From positions 1 to 47,940 of the forward strand of contig NZ_JALPRJ010000063.1 of the NCBI RefSeq assembly GCF_030464885.1: a stretch of 47,940 nucleotides of DNA, written 5' to 3'. Source of the DNA: Caballeronia sp. SEWSISQ10-4 2 (GTDB taxonomy: Bacteria; Pseudomonadota; Gammaproteobacteria; Burkholderiales; Burkholderiaceae). Every line of letters begins with the position of its first letter. Position 1 is the stretch's first letter. The position numbers and the translations under genes were made by a program. The notes beneath the pieces are model-generated. The model searched no databases, was not told the DNA's origin, and saw only the letters and a list, made by a program, of their open reading frames with translations. Positions 8,256 through 16,061 of this stretch are shown here, piece by piece.

Positions 8256-9160
8256 AAGTTCCACCCGATCAGAAGCAGCCCGTTTGCCGCGAAGCCTAAC
8301 AACAGCACGCCCACCAGCGTTCCTGGCACGTTCGGACGGTGCGACGAAGAAAGCGTGGCGCCGATAAACGTGGCACCGATCGCATTGAGCAGGTAACCGT
8401 TGCCTGCGAGCGGCACATACACCTTCACGTTCGACGACAGGATCAACCCGACAAACCCGGAGCTCACCGCGCTTAACGCGAAGGCGAGGTACAGCAACGC
8501 GCGCACCGGCAGACCGGAGTAGCGCGCGACGCCAGCCTGGACACCGAGCACAGTGATGCCGCGCCCGTGCCGTGAGCGCGCGAGCAACAGGTGCAGGATG
8601 GATGCAAGGGCCGCGACAAGATACAGGGGCAGTGCGACACCGAAGAGACGGCCGTGGCCGAGCATAGAGAAAGCCTGCGGCAAGACCTGGTTCAGCAGGT
8701 AGATGGGCTGTCCGCCATCGGTTGCGAGTTGCTGGATGCTCTGGCCTATGAACAGTGTGCCAAGCGTGGCGAGAAAGGGCTCCACGCCGAACGATGCAAT
8801 CAGTAGGCCGTTGAACAACCCGACCGCGAGGGCCACGCCAAGTGCCGCGACGACCGCAATCGGCAGGCCGACGCCTCGCGCCACGAGCATCACGAATACG
8901 AGGCTTGCGAGATCGACGGCCGTGCCGACCGAGAGATCCACCGCGCCGAGCGACGCCACCACCGTCATGGCAAGCGCCACGATCGCAAGCGGAGCGACAG
9001 TGTTGAGCAGTACGCTGTCGATGTTCGAGAGCGTGGCGAACGCCGGAGCGAACACGGCGAAGAATGCGATTGCCGCGGCGAAGGCGAAAACCAACGCATA
9101 GCGCGTCCAGCCGTTGATTGGGACGTTACGCGCGAAGGGGCGAAGGATGAGCTCACGCAT
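8177..9160 (-). CDS. Ribose-type ABC transporter permease 2 (RbsC family)
   Basis: This 327-residue polytopic protein is of the carbohydrate uptake-2 permease family. It contains GAVDLSVGTAVDLASLV, the conserved DLS(V/I)G segment, GLFNGLLIASFGVEPFLATLGT, the cytoplasmic RHGRGITVLGVQAGVARYSGLP coupling loop, and NGYLLNAIGATFIGATL. It is the last gene of the SBP-ATPase-permease-permease operon and its start overlaps the preceding permease stop by 8 nt. It should pair with the 9153-10181 product as a heterodimeric channel. The substrate is unknown, probably a sugar or sugar-like molecule. Confidence 0.9.
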   Translation of the reverse strand: MRELILRPFARNVPINGWTRYALVFAFAAAIAFFAVFAPAFATLSNIDSVLLNTVAPLAIVALAMTVVASLGAVDLSVGTAVDLASLVFVMLVARGVGLPIAVVAALGVALAVGLFNGLLIASFGVEPFLATLGTLFIGQSIQQLATDGGQPIYLLNQVLPQAFSMLGHGRLFGVALPLYLVAALASILHLLLARSRHGRGITVLGVQAGVARYSGLPVRALLYLAFALSAVSSGFVGLILSSNVKVYVPLAGNGYLLNAIGATFIGATLSSSHRPNVPGTLVGVLLLGFAANGLLLIGWNFYWQQVAIGILIFIVLAVGTLSSPRR

Positions 9161-10181
9161 GACTGCTCTTCTCCAGGTTGCGTCGGCGCAGCAGCGCCGT
9201 GAGCGAAACGACGAACAGGATCAATGCGCCTTCGACGCCGCTGATCCAGTAGCTCGAGACGTTGTCCAGCTGGAAGCCGTTCGCGACAAGGCCGAGGAAT
9301 ACGACGCTCAGCCAGGTGCCCGCTACGGTCGGCACGAGTCGTCGCGAGAACACGACACCAAGAAGCGCGGCGGCGATTACCGCGAGAAGATTCTCTCCGG
9401 CGCCGGGTGCGCTGCCGCTCAGGAGTGCGGTGGAGGCGAGGGCGGCGATGCCGGCCGAAAGCCCGCACAATACGTAGCTCGCCGCGACGTAGCCTTCAGC
9501 CCTCAATCCAGCCGCGCGGACCGCTGCCGGATGACTGCCCGACGCGTGAAGCCTCAGGCCGAATCGCGTAAAGTGCCCGAGCCAGACGAACATCAGGCCA
9601 ACACCGGCAAACGCATAAGAGAGCCACGGAATGGCGAACGGGCCGTTGTCGAGAAGGGCCGCGAGCGTCGGTCCAGTCGCGGAAACGGTCGAGTTTCGCG
9701 TAACGACCAACTCCAGCCCCGCCACGATGTTCATCGTGGTGAGCGTAGCGAGAAGGGGAAGCATGCGCAGTACGACAATCGCGAACGCATTGAACACGCC
9801 GACCGTTGTGCCGGCTGACAGTGTGAGCGCGATCGCCGTCGGCGAACCAAGACCGTTGGCTAGCGCAGTTGCATAAACGGCTGCACAGAAGCCGAGGTTC
9901 GCCGCAATCGAGAGATCGATGCCACCGGCAATGCCGTTCGCGCCACCACCGATCAAGACGAGCGTCAGGCCGAACGCGAGCGTACCGATCACCGCTGACT
10001 GCTGCATCACATTGGCGAGATTGCCTACTGTGAAGAAGAGTGGCGAGCTTGCCGAAAACACTGCCAGCACTACGAAAATCGCCAAGAGCGCGCCGCTTTG
10101 CAGCCACCATTGCGGCACTTTGAAGGATCTTGTGAGAGCGAGCACGTTGCCGCTCGATTGTTTAGTTTGAACTTGACTCAT
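9153..10181 (-). CDS. Ribose-type ABC transporter permease 1 (RbsC family)
   Basis: This 342-residue permease has the family landmarks GGIDLSIAANLGFCAAVYAT, GVFNAFAIVVLRMLPLLATLTTM, FTRFGLRLHASGSHPAAVRAAGL and ENLLAVIAAALLGVVFSRRLVPTVAGTWL. Its ATG at 10181 shares ATGA with the ATPase stop, showing translational coupling. The two permeases differ in sequence, so they are not a recent tandem duplication. Heterodimeric permeases of this family occur with AI-2 and other non-ribose substrates, so the sugar cannot be named. Confidence 0.9.
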   Translation of the reverse strand: MSQVQTKQSSGNVLALTRSFKVPQWWLQSGALLAIFVVLAVFSASSPLFFTVGNLANVMQQSAVIGTLAFGLTLVLIGGGANGIAGGIDLSIAANLGFCAAVYATALANGLGSPTAIALTLSAGTTVGVFNAFAIVVLRMLPLLATLTTMNIVAGLELVVTRNSTVSATGPTLAALLDNGPFAIPWLSYAFAGVGLMFVWLGHFTRFGLRLHASGSHPAAVRAAGLRAEGYVAASYVLCGLSAGIAALASTALLSGSAPGAGENLLAVIAAALLGVVFSRRLVPTVAGTWLSVVFLGLVANGFQLDNVSSYWISGVEGALILFVVSLTALLRRRNLEKSSHA

Positions 10182-11716
10182 GCTTGCACCGTTTCACGAT
10201 CGAGGGTCGAACTCGCGCCTGCCGCGCTCGCCCAGCCCAGGATTTCCTGGTGGGTTGTCTCTTTCGAAACCAGTTCCTGTACGAGCGTCCCGCGCGCGAG
10301 GATGAGAATCCGGTCGGTGATTCCCTGCAATTCAATAAGGTCGGTAGAAAACAACAGCACCGCCGCGCCCTGTGCGGCGAGTTCGTCAATGACCCGGTAG
10401 ATCTCTGCTTTCGCGCGAATATCGACACCCACGGTTGGTTCGTCGAGCAAGTACAGGTTCGCGCGCGTGCTAAGCCATTTCGCCAGGACGACCTTCTGCT
10501 GGTTACCGCCTGAGAGCTGACGCGCAGGCGCTTCGGTGCCCGGCGCGCGAACCTGCAGGTCGTCCATGCGTTGCTGCACGAGTTCCTTCTCGCGACGACG
10601 ATCGATCATGAAATGCCGCACGAGACGCTTGAGGCTCGCGAGCGAGATGTTCTCGCGCACAGGCAGGTCGAGTGCGATGCCATGCGCTCGCCTGTCCTCA
10701 GGCACGAAAGCGATGCCGCGGCGCACGGCATTGCGCGGATCGTCCGGCACGTACGCACTGCCATCCAGTTCGATATGCCCGCGTACGCCGGGTTCGAGTC
10801 CGAACAGGCTGCGCACGACCGCTTTGCCACCGGAACCCAGCAGCCCCGTCACGCCGACGATCTCGCCGCGGCGTACGTCGAAGCTGACGTCTTCGAAGCG
10901 AGCCTGGGCACTCAGCCCGCAGACGCGCAACAGCGGCGCGCCGGCTCTCCGTGTCGATACGGGGACAAGTGCCGCGGTACTGCCGCCGATCATCGCGGCG
11001 ACGAGCTGTTGCGGCGTTGAATCGGCCACCAGGACCCTGGCCACGTCCCGGCCGTCGCGAAGAACGGTCACGACGTCGCAGAGCTCCTGGATCTCGTCGA
11101 GATAGTGGGAAACATAGAGGATCGCAAGACCACGCTCGCGTAGCTTGCGAATCGCGGTGAACAATTGCTCGGCTTCATGCCGCGCGAGTGCTGCGGTGGG
11201 TTCGTCGAAGACCAGCACGCGAGGAGCACTGAGCAGTGCACGCGTGATCTGCACGAGCTGCTGCTCGGCAACGCTCAACTCGGCTATGAGCTGGGTCGGC
11301 TCGATATCGACACCGAAATGCTCCTGCACTGCGGTACGCGTGAAGCGACGCATGCTGGCTGCGTCGAGAACCGGCAGCGGGCCGAAGGTAGGCTCGTTGC
11401 CGAGCAATAACGCTTCGGCCACAGTCAGGGTCGGTGCGAGCAAGCGGTCCTGGTGCACGATCTCGATTCCAAGCCGGCGCGCGTCGGAAGGGCTGTTGAT
11501 CGAAACGGCTATGCCATCGAGAACCACCTCACCTTCGTCTGAACGGTGTATGCCGCCGAAGACCTTGATGAGGGTCGATTTCCCCGCACCGTTCTGGCCG
11601 ATCAGGCCGTGCACTTGTCCAGGCGCCAAGTCGAGCGAGACGTGGCGCAATGCAGGTATCCCGTCGAACTGCTTGGAGATGGACCGCAGCTCGAGCAACC
11701 CATGCTTACTTTGCAT
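10178..11716 (-). CDS. Sugar ABC transporter ATPase with two nucleotide-binding domains (RbsA/MglA type)
   Basis: This 512-residue double ATPase is of the RbsA/MglA/XylG family. Domain 1 has Walker A GQNGAGKST near residue 39, signature LSVAEQQL and Walker B VLVFDEPTAAL. Domain 2 has the degenerate Walker A GLLGSGGKAV, the complete LSGGNQQKVVLAKWL signature, and LYLLDEPTVGVD. The degenerate P-loop in the second half (no GKS/T) is a deviation from the usual GLxGAGR(S/T), so the second site may be weak. The ATG at 11716 overlaps the end of the binding-protein gene by 11 nt. It powers the two downstream permeases. Confidence 0.93.
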   Translation of the reverse strand: MQSKHGLLELRSISKQFDGIPALRHVSLDLAPGQVHGLIGQNGAGKSTLIKVFGGIHRSDEGEVVLDGIAVSINSPSDARRLGIEIVHQDRLLAPTLTVAEALLLGNEPTFGPLPVLDAASMRRFTRTAVQEHFGVDIEPTQLIAELSVAEQQLVQITRALLSAPRVLVFDEPTAALARHEAEQLFTAIRKLRERGLAILYVSHYLDEIQELCDVVTVLRDGRDVARVLVADSTPQQLVAAMIGGSTAALVPVSTRRAGAPLLRVCGLSAQARFEDVSFDVRRGEIVGVTGLLGSGGKAVVRSLFGLEPGVRGHIELDGSAYVPDDPRNAVRRGIAFVPEDRRAHGIALDLPVRENISLASLKRLVRHFMIDRRREKELVQQRMDDLQVRAPGTEAPARQLSGGNQQKVVLAKWLSTRANLYLLDEPTVGVDIRAKAEIYRVIDELAAQGAAVLLFSTDLIELQGITDRILILARGTLVQELVSKETTHQEILGWASAAGASSTLDRETVQA

Positions 11717-12746
11717 TGGCCTGGCCCAGCGTTTTTGCGGCGTCGTCGGCGTTCTCCTTGGTCACGAGAATCGCCGGCACATAGGTGGCGGGCGGCAGCG
11801 AGCGGTCGCCGGCTAGATAACGCGCGACGTTGTCGACCGCTGTCTTACCGATCAGGTATGGTTGCTGCGCGACGACCGCGGCCGCGCTGGACTGCGGATT
11901 CTTCACCAGGGCGACGACGTCAGGGCTGCCATCGACCGCGTACGTCTTGACTTCCGTGCGATGTGCCGCGTCCACCGCCTGCGTGGCGCCGATCTGCGGA
12001 ACATCCCAGGCGGCCCAGATAGCCTGGACCGTGCCCTTCGGATACTTGTTCAGCAACTGGCTGATCTGCGCGTACGAGTCCTGCACCGTGTTCGGCAGCA
12101 CGTCGCGCAACTCGGGCTGGATGATCTTGATCTTCGGATACCACTTGAGCACCGTGCGCAACTGGTCATAGCGCATTGCGACAACCGGCACGCCGTAGAA
12201 GCCGTTGAAAACAAGGATGTTGCCTTCCCCGTGCAAGTCGTTCACGAGCTTGAGCGCCAGTTGCTCGCCGATGTAGAAATTGTCGGACGTGGTGACGTTG
12301 ATGCTCGAGGGGCTGGCGGTATCGACGGTAAAGAGCGGGATGCCCGCCGCACGGATTTTTTGAAGCCACGGTTCAAGCACCGAGGCTGTGCCGAGTTGCT
12401 CGATGATCGCATCAGGCTTTTGCGCAATCAGCGTCTGGATTTGGGCGATCTGTTGCGCGTCCTTGCGCCCGCCGTCGAGCGCGATCGGCGTGCCGCCCAG
12501 GCGCTTCACCTCATCTATCTGCCCTTGATATGCCTTCAGGTCCCAGTAGTGTTCCGTGCCGGCCACCGTAATGCCGATACGTTTTCCTTTCAACGACAGG
12601 ATCTCGTCCGGGGCCGGCGCAGCCAGCGCCACGCTTGCAAGCAGTCCGGCGAGTAGTCCGACAAGCGCGCCGGCGAAGCCTCGGGCGATCGAGTTTCGCA
12701 TTACTGCGGGATTGGCCTCTATGTATCTGAAAATATTGTTCTGCAT
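11706..12746 (-). CDS. Sugar ABC transporter periplasmic binding protein (RbsB/type 1 PBP family)
   Basis: This is the first gene of the ribose-type operon. The open frame starts at 12746, but ATG 12701 gives a textbook signal peptide (MRNSIARGFAGALVGLLAG... cleaved near VALA-APA), so the shorter form may be real. The mature protein shows type 1 periplasmic-binding features: KRIGITVAGTEHYWDL, DAQQIAQIQTLIAQKPDAII, GIPLFTVDTASPSS, SDNFYIGEQLALKLVNDL, and AIWAAWDVPQIGATQAVDAA with TYAVDGSPDVVALV. It binds the substrate in the periplasm and delivers it to the permease pair. The ligand is unknown. Confidence 0.9.
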   Translation of the reverse strand: MQNNIFRYIEANPAVMRNSIARGFAGALVGLLAGLLASVALAAPAPDEILSLKGKRIGITVAGTEHYWDLKAYQGQIDEVKRLGGTPIALDGGRKDAQQIAQIQTLIAQKPDAIIEQLGTASVLEPWLQKIRAAGIPLFTVDTASPSSINVTTSDNFYIGEQLALKLVNDLHGEGNILVFNGFYGVPVVAMRYDQLRTVLKWYPKIKIIQPELRDVLPNTVQDSYAQISQLLNKYPKGTVQAIWAAWDVPQIGATQAVDAAHRTEVKTYAVDGSPDVVALVKNPQSSAAAVVAQQPYLIGKTAVDNVARYLAGDRSLPPATYVPAILVTKENADDAAKTLGQANAK

Positions 12747-13342
12747 ATCGAATTAGTCGGGGCTGGAGAGTGGACGGACTTAAACGCTAGCACGAAGACA
12801 GCGCTCGTCTAAGGCGTATTCAGGCTAAGGATTTGAGAGAGAGCATGGAAAGCAAATTCGCGCCCGACGGGGGAAGATCGCAGCGGATGCTGTCATCCAG
12901 TCGAGGCAGTTGCAAGGGAGAAGGGGTTCAGCCGTCCCTGTGTTGATTATTCCGTCTGGCGCTTAGCACAAGCGCCCGCGCGCCGCGCTGCTGCACTCCA
13001 TGTTCGCTACGCGCCTCTTGCTGGGCCGCGCGCAAGGTGCTGAACCGCGGGCGAAGGCGCCTCCCGCGGCTGTCGTTCCGTCGCCGGATCGAGGCAAAAC
13101 AGCGGCCTTTATTCGGCACTCGCGTCCTTTCAATAATTACTTGAGAGTCGCACGCGCTTTGCAAGATCGATGTTCACCAAACGATCGTCGATGTGGCGAA
13201 GCCTTCTTTAGAAATACGTTTTTATTGGTTCTGCTTCTGCGCGGGCTCTTTCATAGTGTCAATTGATGGCTATAGACGGTTGCATTTCTCTGGCAACTAT
13301 CTGGCCTCGGAGAGTTTTCAAGTGACTGTACAAGGAGACGTC
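12747..13342. promoter_or_regulatory. Divergent intergenic region in front of the encapsulin/sulfur locus
   Basis: About 600 bp separate the divergent sugar-transporter and rhodanese genes. The part from 13190 to 13330 is AT-richer than its surroundings. It holds GCTATAGACGG at 13269-13279, whose exact reverse complement recurs at 15032-15042 in front of the shell gene. TATAGA there could also be a -10 hexamer. The rhodanese ribosome binding site AAGGAG lies at 13332-13337. Short open frames in this stretch do not look coding. Confidence 0.5.
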
Positions 13343-13819
13343 ATGGCAGTTGAACTGGAAGAACGCGTAGTTCACGAATCTCATGCGGTATTGGAAGCGG
13401 CGCGCGCCGCAGCGGCAGCGAACCAGCTGCCTTACGCGGGAGGCGTTTCACCTCGCGACGCGTTTGCGCTGCTCGAGTCAGGCTCAGCGGTGCTTGTAGA
13501 TGTAAGAACGACCGAAGAGCGCAAGTTCGTGGGTTACGTGCCCGGCAGCGTCCACGTGGCCTGGGCAACAGGTACTTCGCTCACGCGCAACCCGCGCTTT
13601 GTTCGCGAGCTCGAAGCAAAGACCGGCAAGGACGCCGTCGTGTTGCTGCTCTGCCGCAGCGGCAATCGCTCCGCGCTTGCAGCGGAAGCCGCAACAAAAG
13701 CTGGTTTTACTCAGGTGTTCAACGTGCTGGAAGGTTTCGAAGGGCGACTGGATTCGCAACAGCGGCGGGGCGTTCAGGACGGCTGGCGCTTTCAGGGTTT
13801 GCCGTGGATTCAGGATTGA
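13343..13819 (+). CDS. Rhodanese-like sulfurtransferase of the encapsulin locus
   Basis: This is a 158-residue single-domain rhodanese. The start ATG 13343 is fixed by the AAGGAG Shine-Dalgarno sequence 5 nt upstream; the open frame extends further but without coding character. The active-site loop is CRSGNRS with catalytic Cys104, which would carry a persulfide. Other landmarks are VLVDVRTTEERKFVGYVPGS and the C-terminal NVLEGFEG and GWRFQGLPW, a pattern common in rhodaneses that occur next to family 2A encapsulins. It is the first gene of the five-gene locus, 38 bp before the serine acetyltransferase. It likely accepts or relays sulfane sulfur connected with the encapsulated cysteine desulfurase. 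Confidence 0.93.
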   Translation: MAVELEERVVHESHAVLEAARAAAAANQLPYAGGVSPRDAFALLESGSAVLVDVRTTEERKFVGYVPGSVHVAWATGTSLTRNPRFVRELEAKTGKDAVVLLLCRSGNRSALAAEAATKAGFTQVFNVLEGFEGRLDSQQRRGVQDGWRFQGLPWIQD

Positions 13820-13857
13820 TCACACTCTAATGGCTTGATGCCGAAGGATCTCCGACT

Positions 13858-14787
13858 GTGGCCGCATTTGACATCGACGACATCGTCCAGTCGCTCCAGA
13901 CGGTGCGCCAGCAATGGCGCGAAGTGCAGAAGCGTTCGCTTGAATCGGGCGGGCGCGAACTACCGGCGCGAGAGGCGCTGGCCAATATTGTAGAGACCTT
14001 GAAGGGCGTGCTCTTTCCCATGCGGCTTGGACCGCACGACCTGCGTCAGGAAAGCGAGAACTTCTACGTGGGTCATGCACTGGATTCAGCCTTGCATGGT
14101 CTTTTTGCCCAGGCGCAACTTGAATTGCAATACCGCGACCGTCATTTGGCGCGTGACGACGAAAACATCGCCGCGCGTGCTGGCGTCGCAGTTCGGGCGT
14201 TCGCCGCAAGGCTTCCGGAGATCCGCACGCTCCTCGATAGCGACGTGCTCGCGGCCTATCACGGCGATCCGGCAGCCGGCAGTGTGGATGAGGTGCTGCT
14301 CTGCTACCCCGGCGTTCTCGCCATGATTCATCACCGGCTGGCGCACGAGCTGTACAAGCTCGATCTTCGCCTGCTGGCGCGCATTGTGGCTGAACTGGCG
14401 CATGGCGCGACTGGTATCGACATTCATCCGGGCGCGCAGATAGGCAAAGGATTTTTTATCGATCACGGGACGGGCGTGGTGATTGGCGAGACCACGATCA
14501 TTGGCGATCACGTGCGCGTATATCAGGCTGTCACGCTCGGCGCGAAACGGTTCCCCAGCAATGCAGAAGGCCATCTGGAGAAAGGACTGGCGCGGCATCC
14601 GATCGTAGAAGATGAAGTGGTGATCTATGCAGGCGCTACGATTCTCGGCCGTGTCACGCTCGGCCGGGGCGCAGTGATCGGTGGGAACGTGTGGCTGACC
14701 CACGACGTTGCGCCGGGCGCGAATGTCACGCAGGCCATCTCGCGCAATGAAGGTGTGCAACTGCGCGTTGCGGCGACCGTGTCATGA
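13858..14787 (+). CDS. cysE: Serine O-acetyltransferase (EpsC/CysE type) of the encapsulin locus
   Basis: This 309-residue enzyme starts at GTG 13858 with AAGGA 11 nt upstream. It transfers acetyl from acetyl-CoA to L-serine to make O-acetylserine, the acceptor for sulfide in cysteine synthesis. The N-terminal helical domain (residues 1-180) is followed by a left-handed beta-helix of hexapeptide repeats (about 188-300): GIDIHPGAQIGKGFFIDHGTGVVIGETTIIGDHV, with catalytic Asp202/His203, then YQAVTLGAKRFP and GATILGRVTLGRGAVIGGNVWLTHDV. It is the long EpsC/SrpH-like form known beside sulfur-regulated encapsulins rather than the shorter housekeeping CysE. Its stop overlaps the XRE gene (ATGA). 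Confidence 0.93.
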   Translation: MAAFDIDDIVQSLQTVRQQWREVQKRSLESGGRELPAREALANIVETLKGVLFPMRLGPHDLRQESENFYVGHALDSALHGLFAQAQLELQYRDRHLARDDENIAARAGVAVRAFAARLPEIRTLLDSDVLAAYHGDPAAGSVDEVLLCYPGVLAMIHHRLAHELYKLDLRLLARIVAELAHGATGIDIHPGAQIGKGFFIDHGTGVVIGETTIIGDHVRVYQAVTLGAKRFPSNAEGHLEKGLARHPIVEDEVVIYAGATILGRVTLGRGAVIGGNVWLTHDVAPGANVTQAISRNEGVQLRVAATVS

Positions 14788-15014
14788 CCGAAGTCGTCCG
14801 CAACTTCGGCGCAGCCGTCAGGCTTTTACGTGAGGCGCAGGCCTGGTCACAGGAACAGCTTGCCGAACACGCCGGCCTGAACCGCTCTTATATTGGCGAG
14901 ATCGAACGCGGCAGAGTGACGGCCTCCATTATCACGGTACACAAACTTGCCCGTGCGCTCGACGTTCCCATGGCGGAGTTGCTGCAACCCGAGCGAGTGA
15001 CCGGGCCAGGGTGA
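14784..15014 (+). CDS. XRE-family helix-turn-helix regulator
   Basis: This 76-residue protein consists almost entirely of a Cro/CI-type HTH: GAAVRLLREAQAWSQEQLAEHAGLNRSYIGEIERGRVTASIITVHKLARALDVPMAELL. The start codon overlaps the serine acetyltransferase stop (ATGA), so both are made together. It has no ligand-binding domain. The position inside the encapsulin locus, directly ahead of the shell gene, makes it the natural candidate for local control of this locus. Its operator may be the CTATAGAC-containing motifs in the flanking gaps; this is inference. Confidence 0.88.
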   Translation: MTEVVRNFGAAVRLLREAQAWSQEQLAEHAGLNRSYIGEIERGRVTASIITVHKLARALDVPMAELLQPERVTGPG

Positions 15015-15128
15015 TCATTTTTCCCGAATTGCCGTCTATAGCATGTTGAATGACCGCAGCCGTCGTCTTGATAATGACGTCTCCTGATAAGCATTCCCGT
15101 TTTTCTTCTATAGACTTCGGAGCTACAC
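15015..15128 (+). promoter_or_regulatory. Shell-gene promoter region with inverted CTATAGAC motifs
   Basis: This 114-bp gap holds CCGTCTATAGC at 15032-15042 and TCTATAGAC at 15107-15115, the two in inverted orientation with core GTCTATAG / CTATAGAC. The first is the exact reverse complement of the 11-mer at 13269-13279 upstream of the rhodanese. TATAGA at 15110-15115 may act as a -10 box. CGGAG just before the ATG is the ribosome binding site of the shell gene. Confidence 0.5.
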
Positions 15129-16061
15129 ATGACGGCAACTGTGGGCGGCCAGACGGCGCTCGGCGATAACGCAGCACGGCAACTAGCTAATGCCACCAAG
15201 ACCGTTCCCCAGCTATCGACCATCACGCCACGATGGCTCACGCACTTGTTGCAATGGGTGCCTGTTGAAGCCGGTATCTACCGGTTGAACCAGGTCAAGA
15301 ATCCCGAGGAAGTGAAAGCAGCGTGCACGCAACGTGAAGACGAAAGCGAACTGCCCCGGACCTTCGTCCCGTACGATGAAAACCCGCGCGAGTATTTTCT
15401 CAACGCGGTCAGCACGGTCCTCGATGTGCAGACCCGCGTGTCGGATCTTTATAGCAGTCCGCACGATCAGATCAAGGAACAACTGCGCCTGACGATCGAA
15501 ACGATCAAGGAGTTGCAGGAAAGCCAGCTGATTAATAATCCGGATTACGGGCTGCTGGCGAATGTCGCCGAAGAACAGCGCGTGTTCCCGCTAACGGGCG
15601 CGCCAACCCCCGATGACCTCGATGAACTGCTGACGCGCGTCTGGAAAGAGCCGGCGTTTTTCCTGACTCATCCGCGTGCAATCGCGGCTTTCGGACGCGA
15701 GTGCACGCGTCGCGGTGTGCCGCCGCCGACCGTGAGCCTGTTCGGTTCCCAGTTCCTCACTTGGCGCGGTATTCCGTTGATTCCATCGGACAAGGTTCCT
15801 GTCGCCGACGGCAAGACCAAGATCCTGTTGCTGCGCGTGGGTGACAAGCGGCAAGGCGTGGTTGGCTTGTTCCAGCCGGGCGTGGCAGGCGAGCAAGGGC
15901 CAGGGCTTTCGGTGCGCTTCATGGGCATCAACAACCACGCGATCGCCTCGTACCTGATTTCGCTGTATTGCTCGCTCGCAGTGCACTCGCCGGACGCACT
16001 GGCGGTTCTGGATGATGTGGAGATCGCCAAGTACCATGACTATCCTGACACCTACAAGTAA
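15129..16061 (+). CDS. Family 2A encapsulin shell protein (SrpI-like)
   Basis: This is a 310-residue HK97-fold shell protein of the SrpI class, which self-assembles into an icosahedral protein compartment. Recognisable signatures are AARQLANATKTVPQLSTITPRWL near the N terminus, VPVEAGIYRLNQVKNPEE, VQTRVSDLYSSPHDQIKEQLRL with TIETIKELQESQL, GAPTPDDLDELLTRVWKEPAFF, AIAAFGRECTRRGVPPPTVSLFG, and the C-terminal GLSVRFMGINNHAIASYLISLYCSLAV. No cyclic-nucleotide-binding insertion is present, so it is type 2A rather than 2B. The ribosome binding site is CGGAG. The cargo gene follows with a 26-nt overlap, and serine acetyltransferase and rhodanese genes precede it, the known 2A gene set. In this class the shell sequesters a cysteine desulfurase and has been linked to sulfur starvation and sulfur storage. 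Confidence 0.95.
   Translation: MTATVGGQTALGDNAARQLANATKTVPQLSTITPRWLTHLLQWVPVEAGIYRLNQVKNPEEVKAACTQREDESELPRTFVPYDENPREYFLNAVSTVLDVQTRVSDLYSSPHDQIKEQLRLTIETIKELQESQLINNPDYGLLANVAEEQRVFPLTGAPTPDDLDELLTRVWKEPAFFLTHPRAIAAFGRECTRRGVPPPTVSLFGSQFLTWRGIPLIPSDKVPVADGKTKILLLRVGDKRQGVVGLFQPGVAGEQGPGLSVRFMGINNHAIASYLISLYCSLAVHSPDALAVLDDVEIAKYHDYPDTYK

Noticed and set aside
13000..13266. An 88-codon frame and opposing frame before the rhodanese gene
   Set aside because: No ribosome binding site, no family features, and both strands open only because of GC bias.
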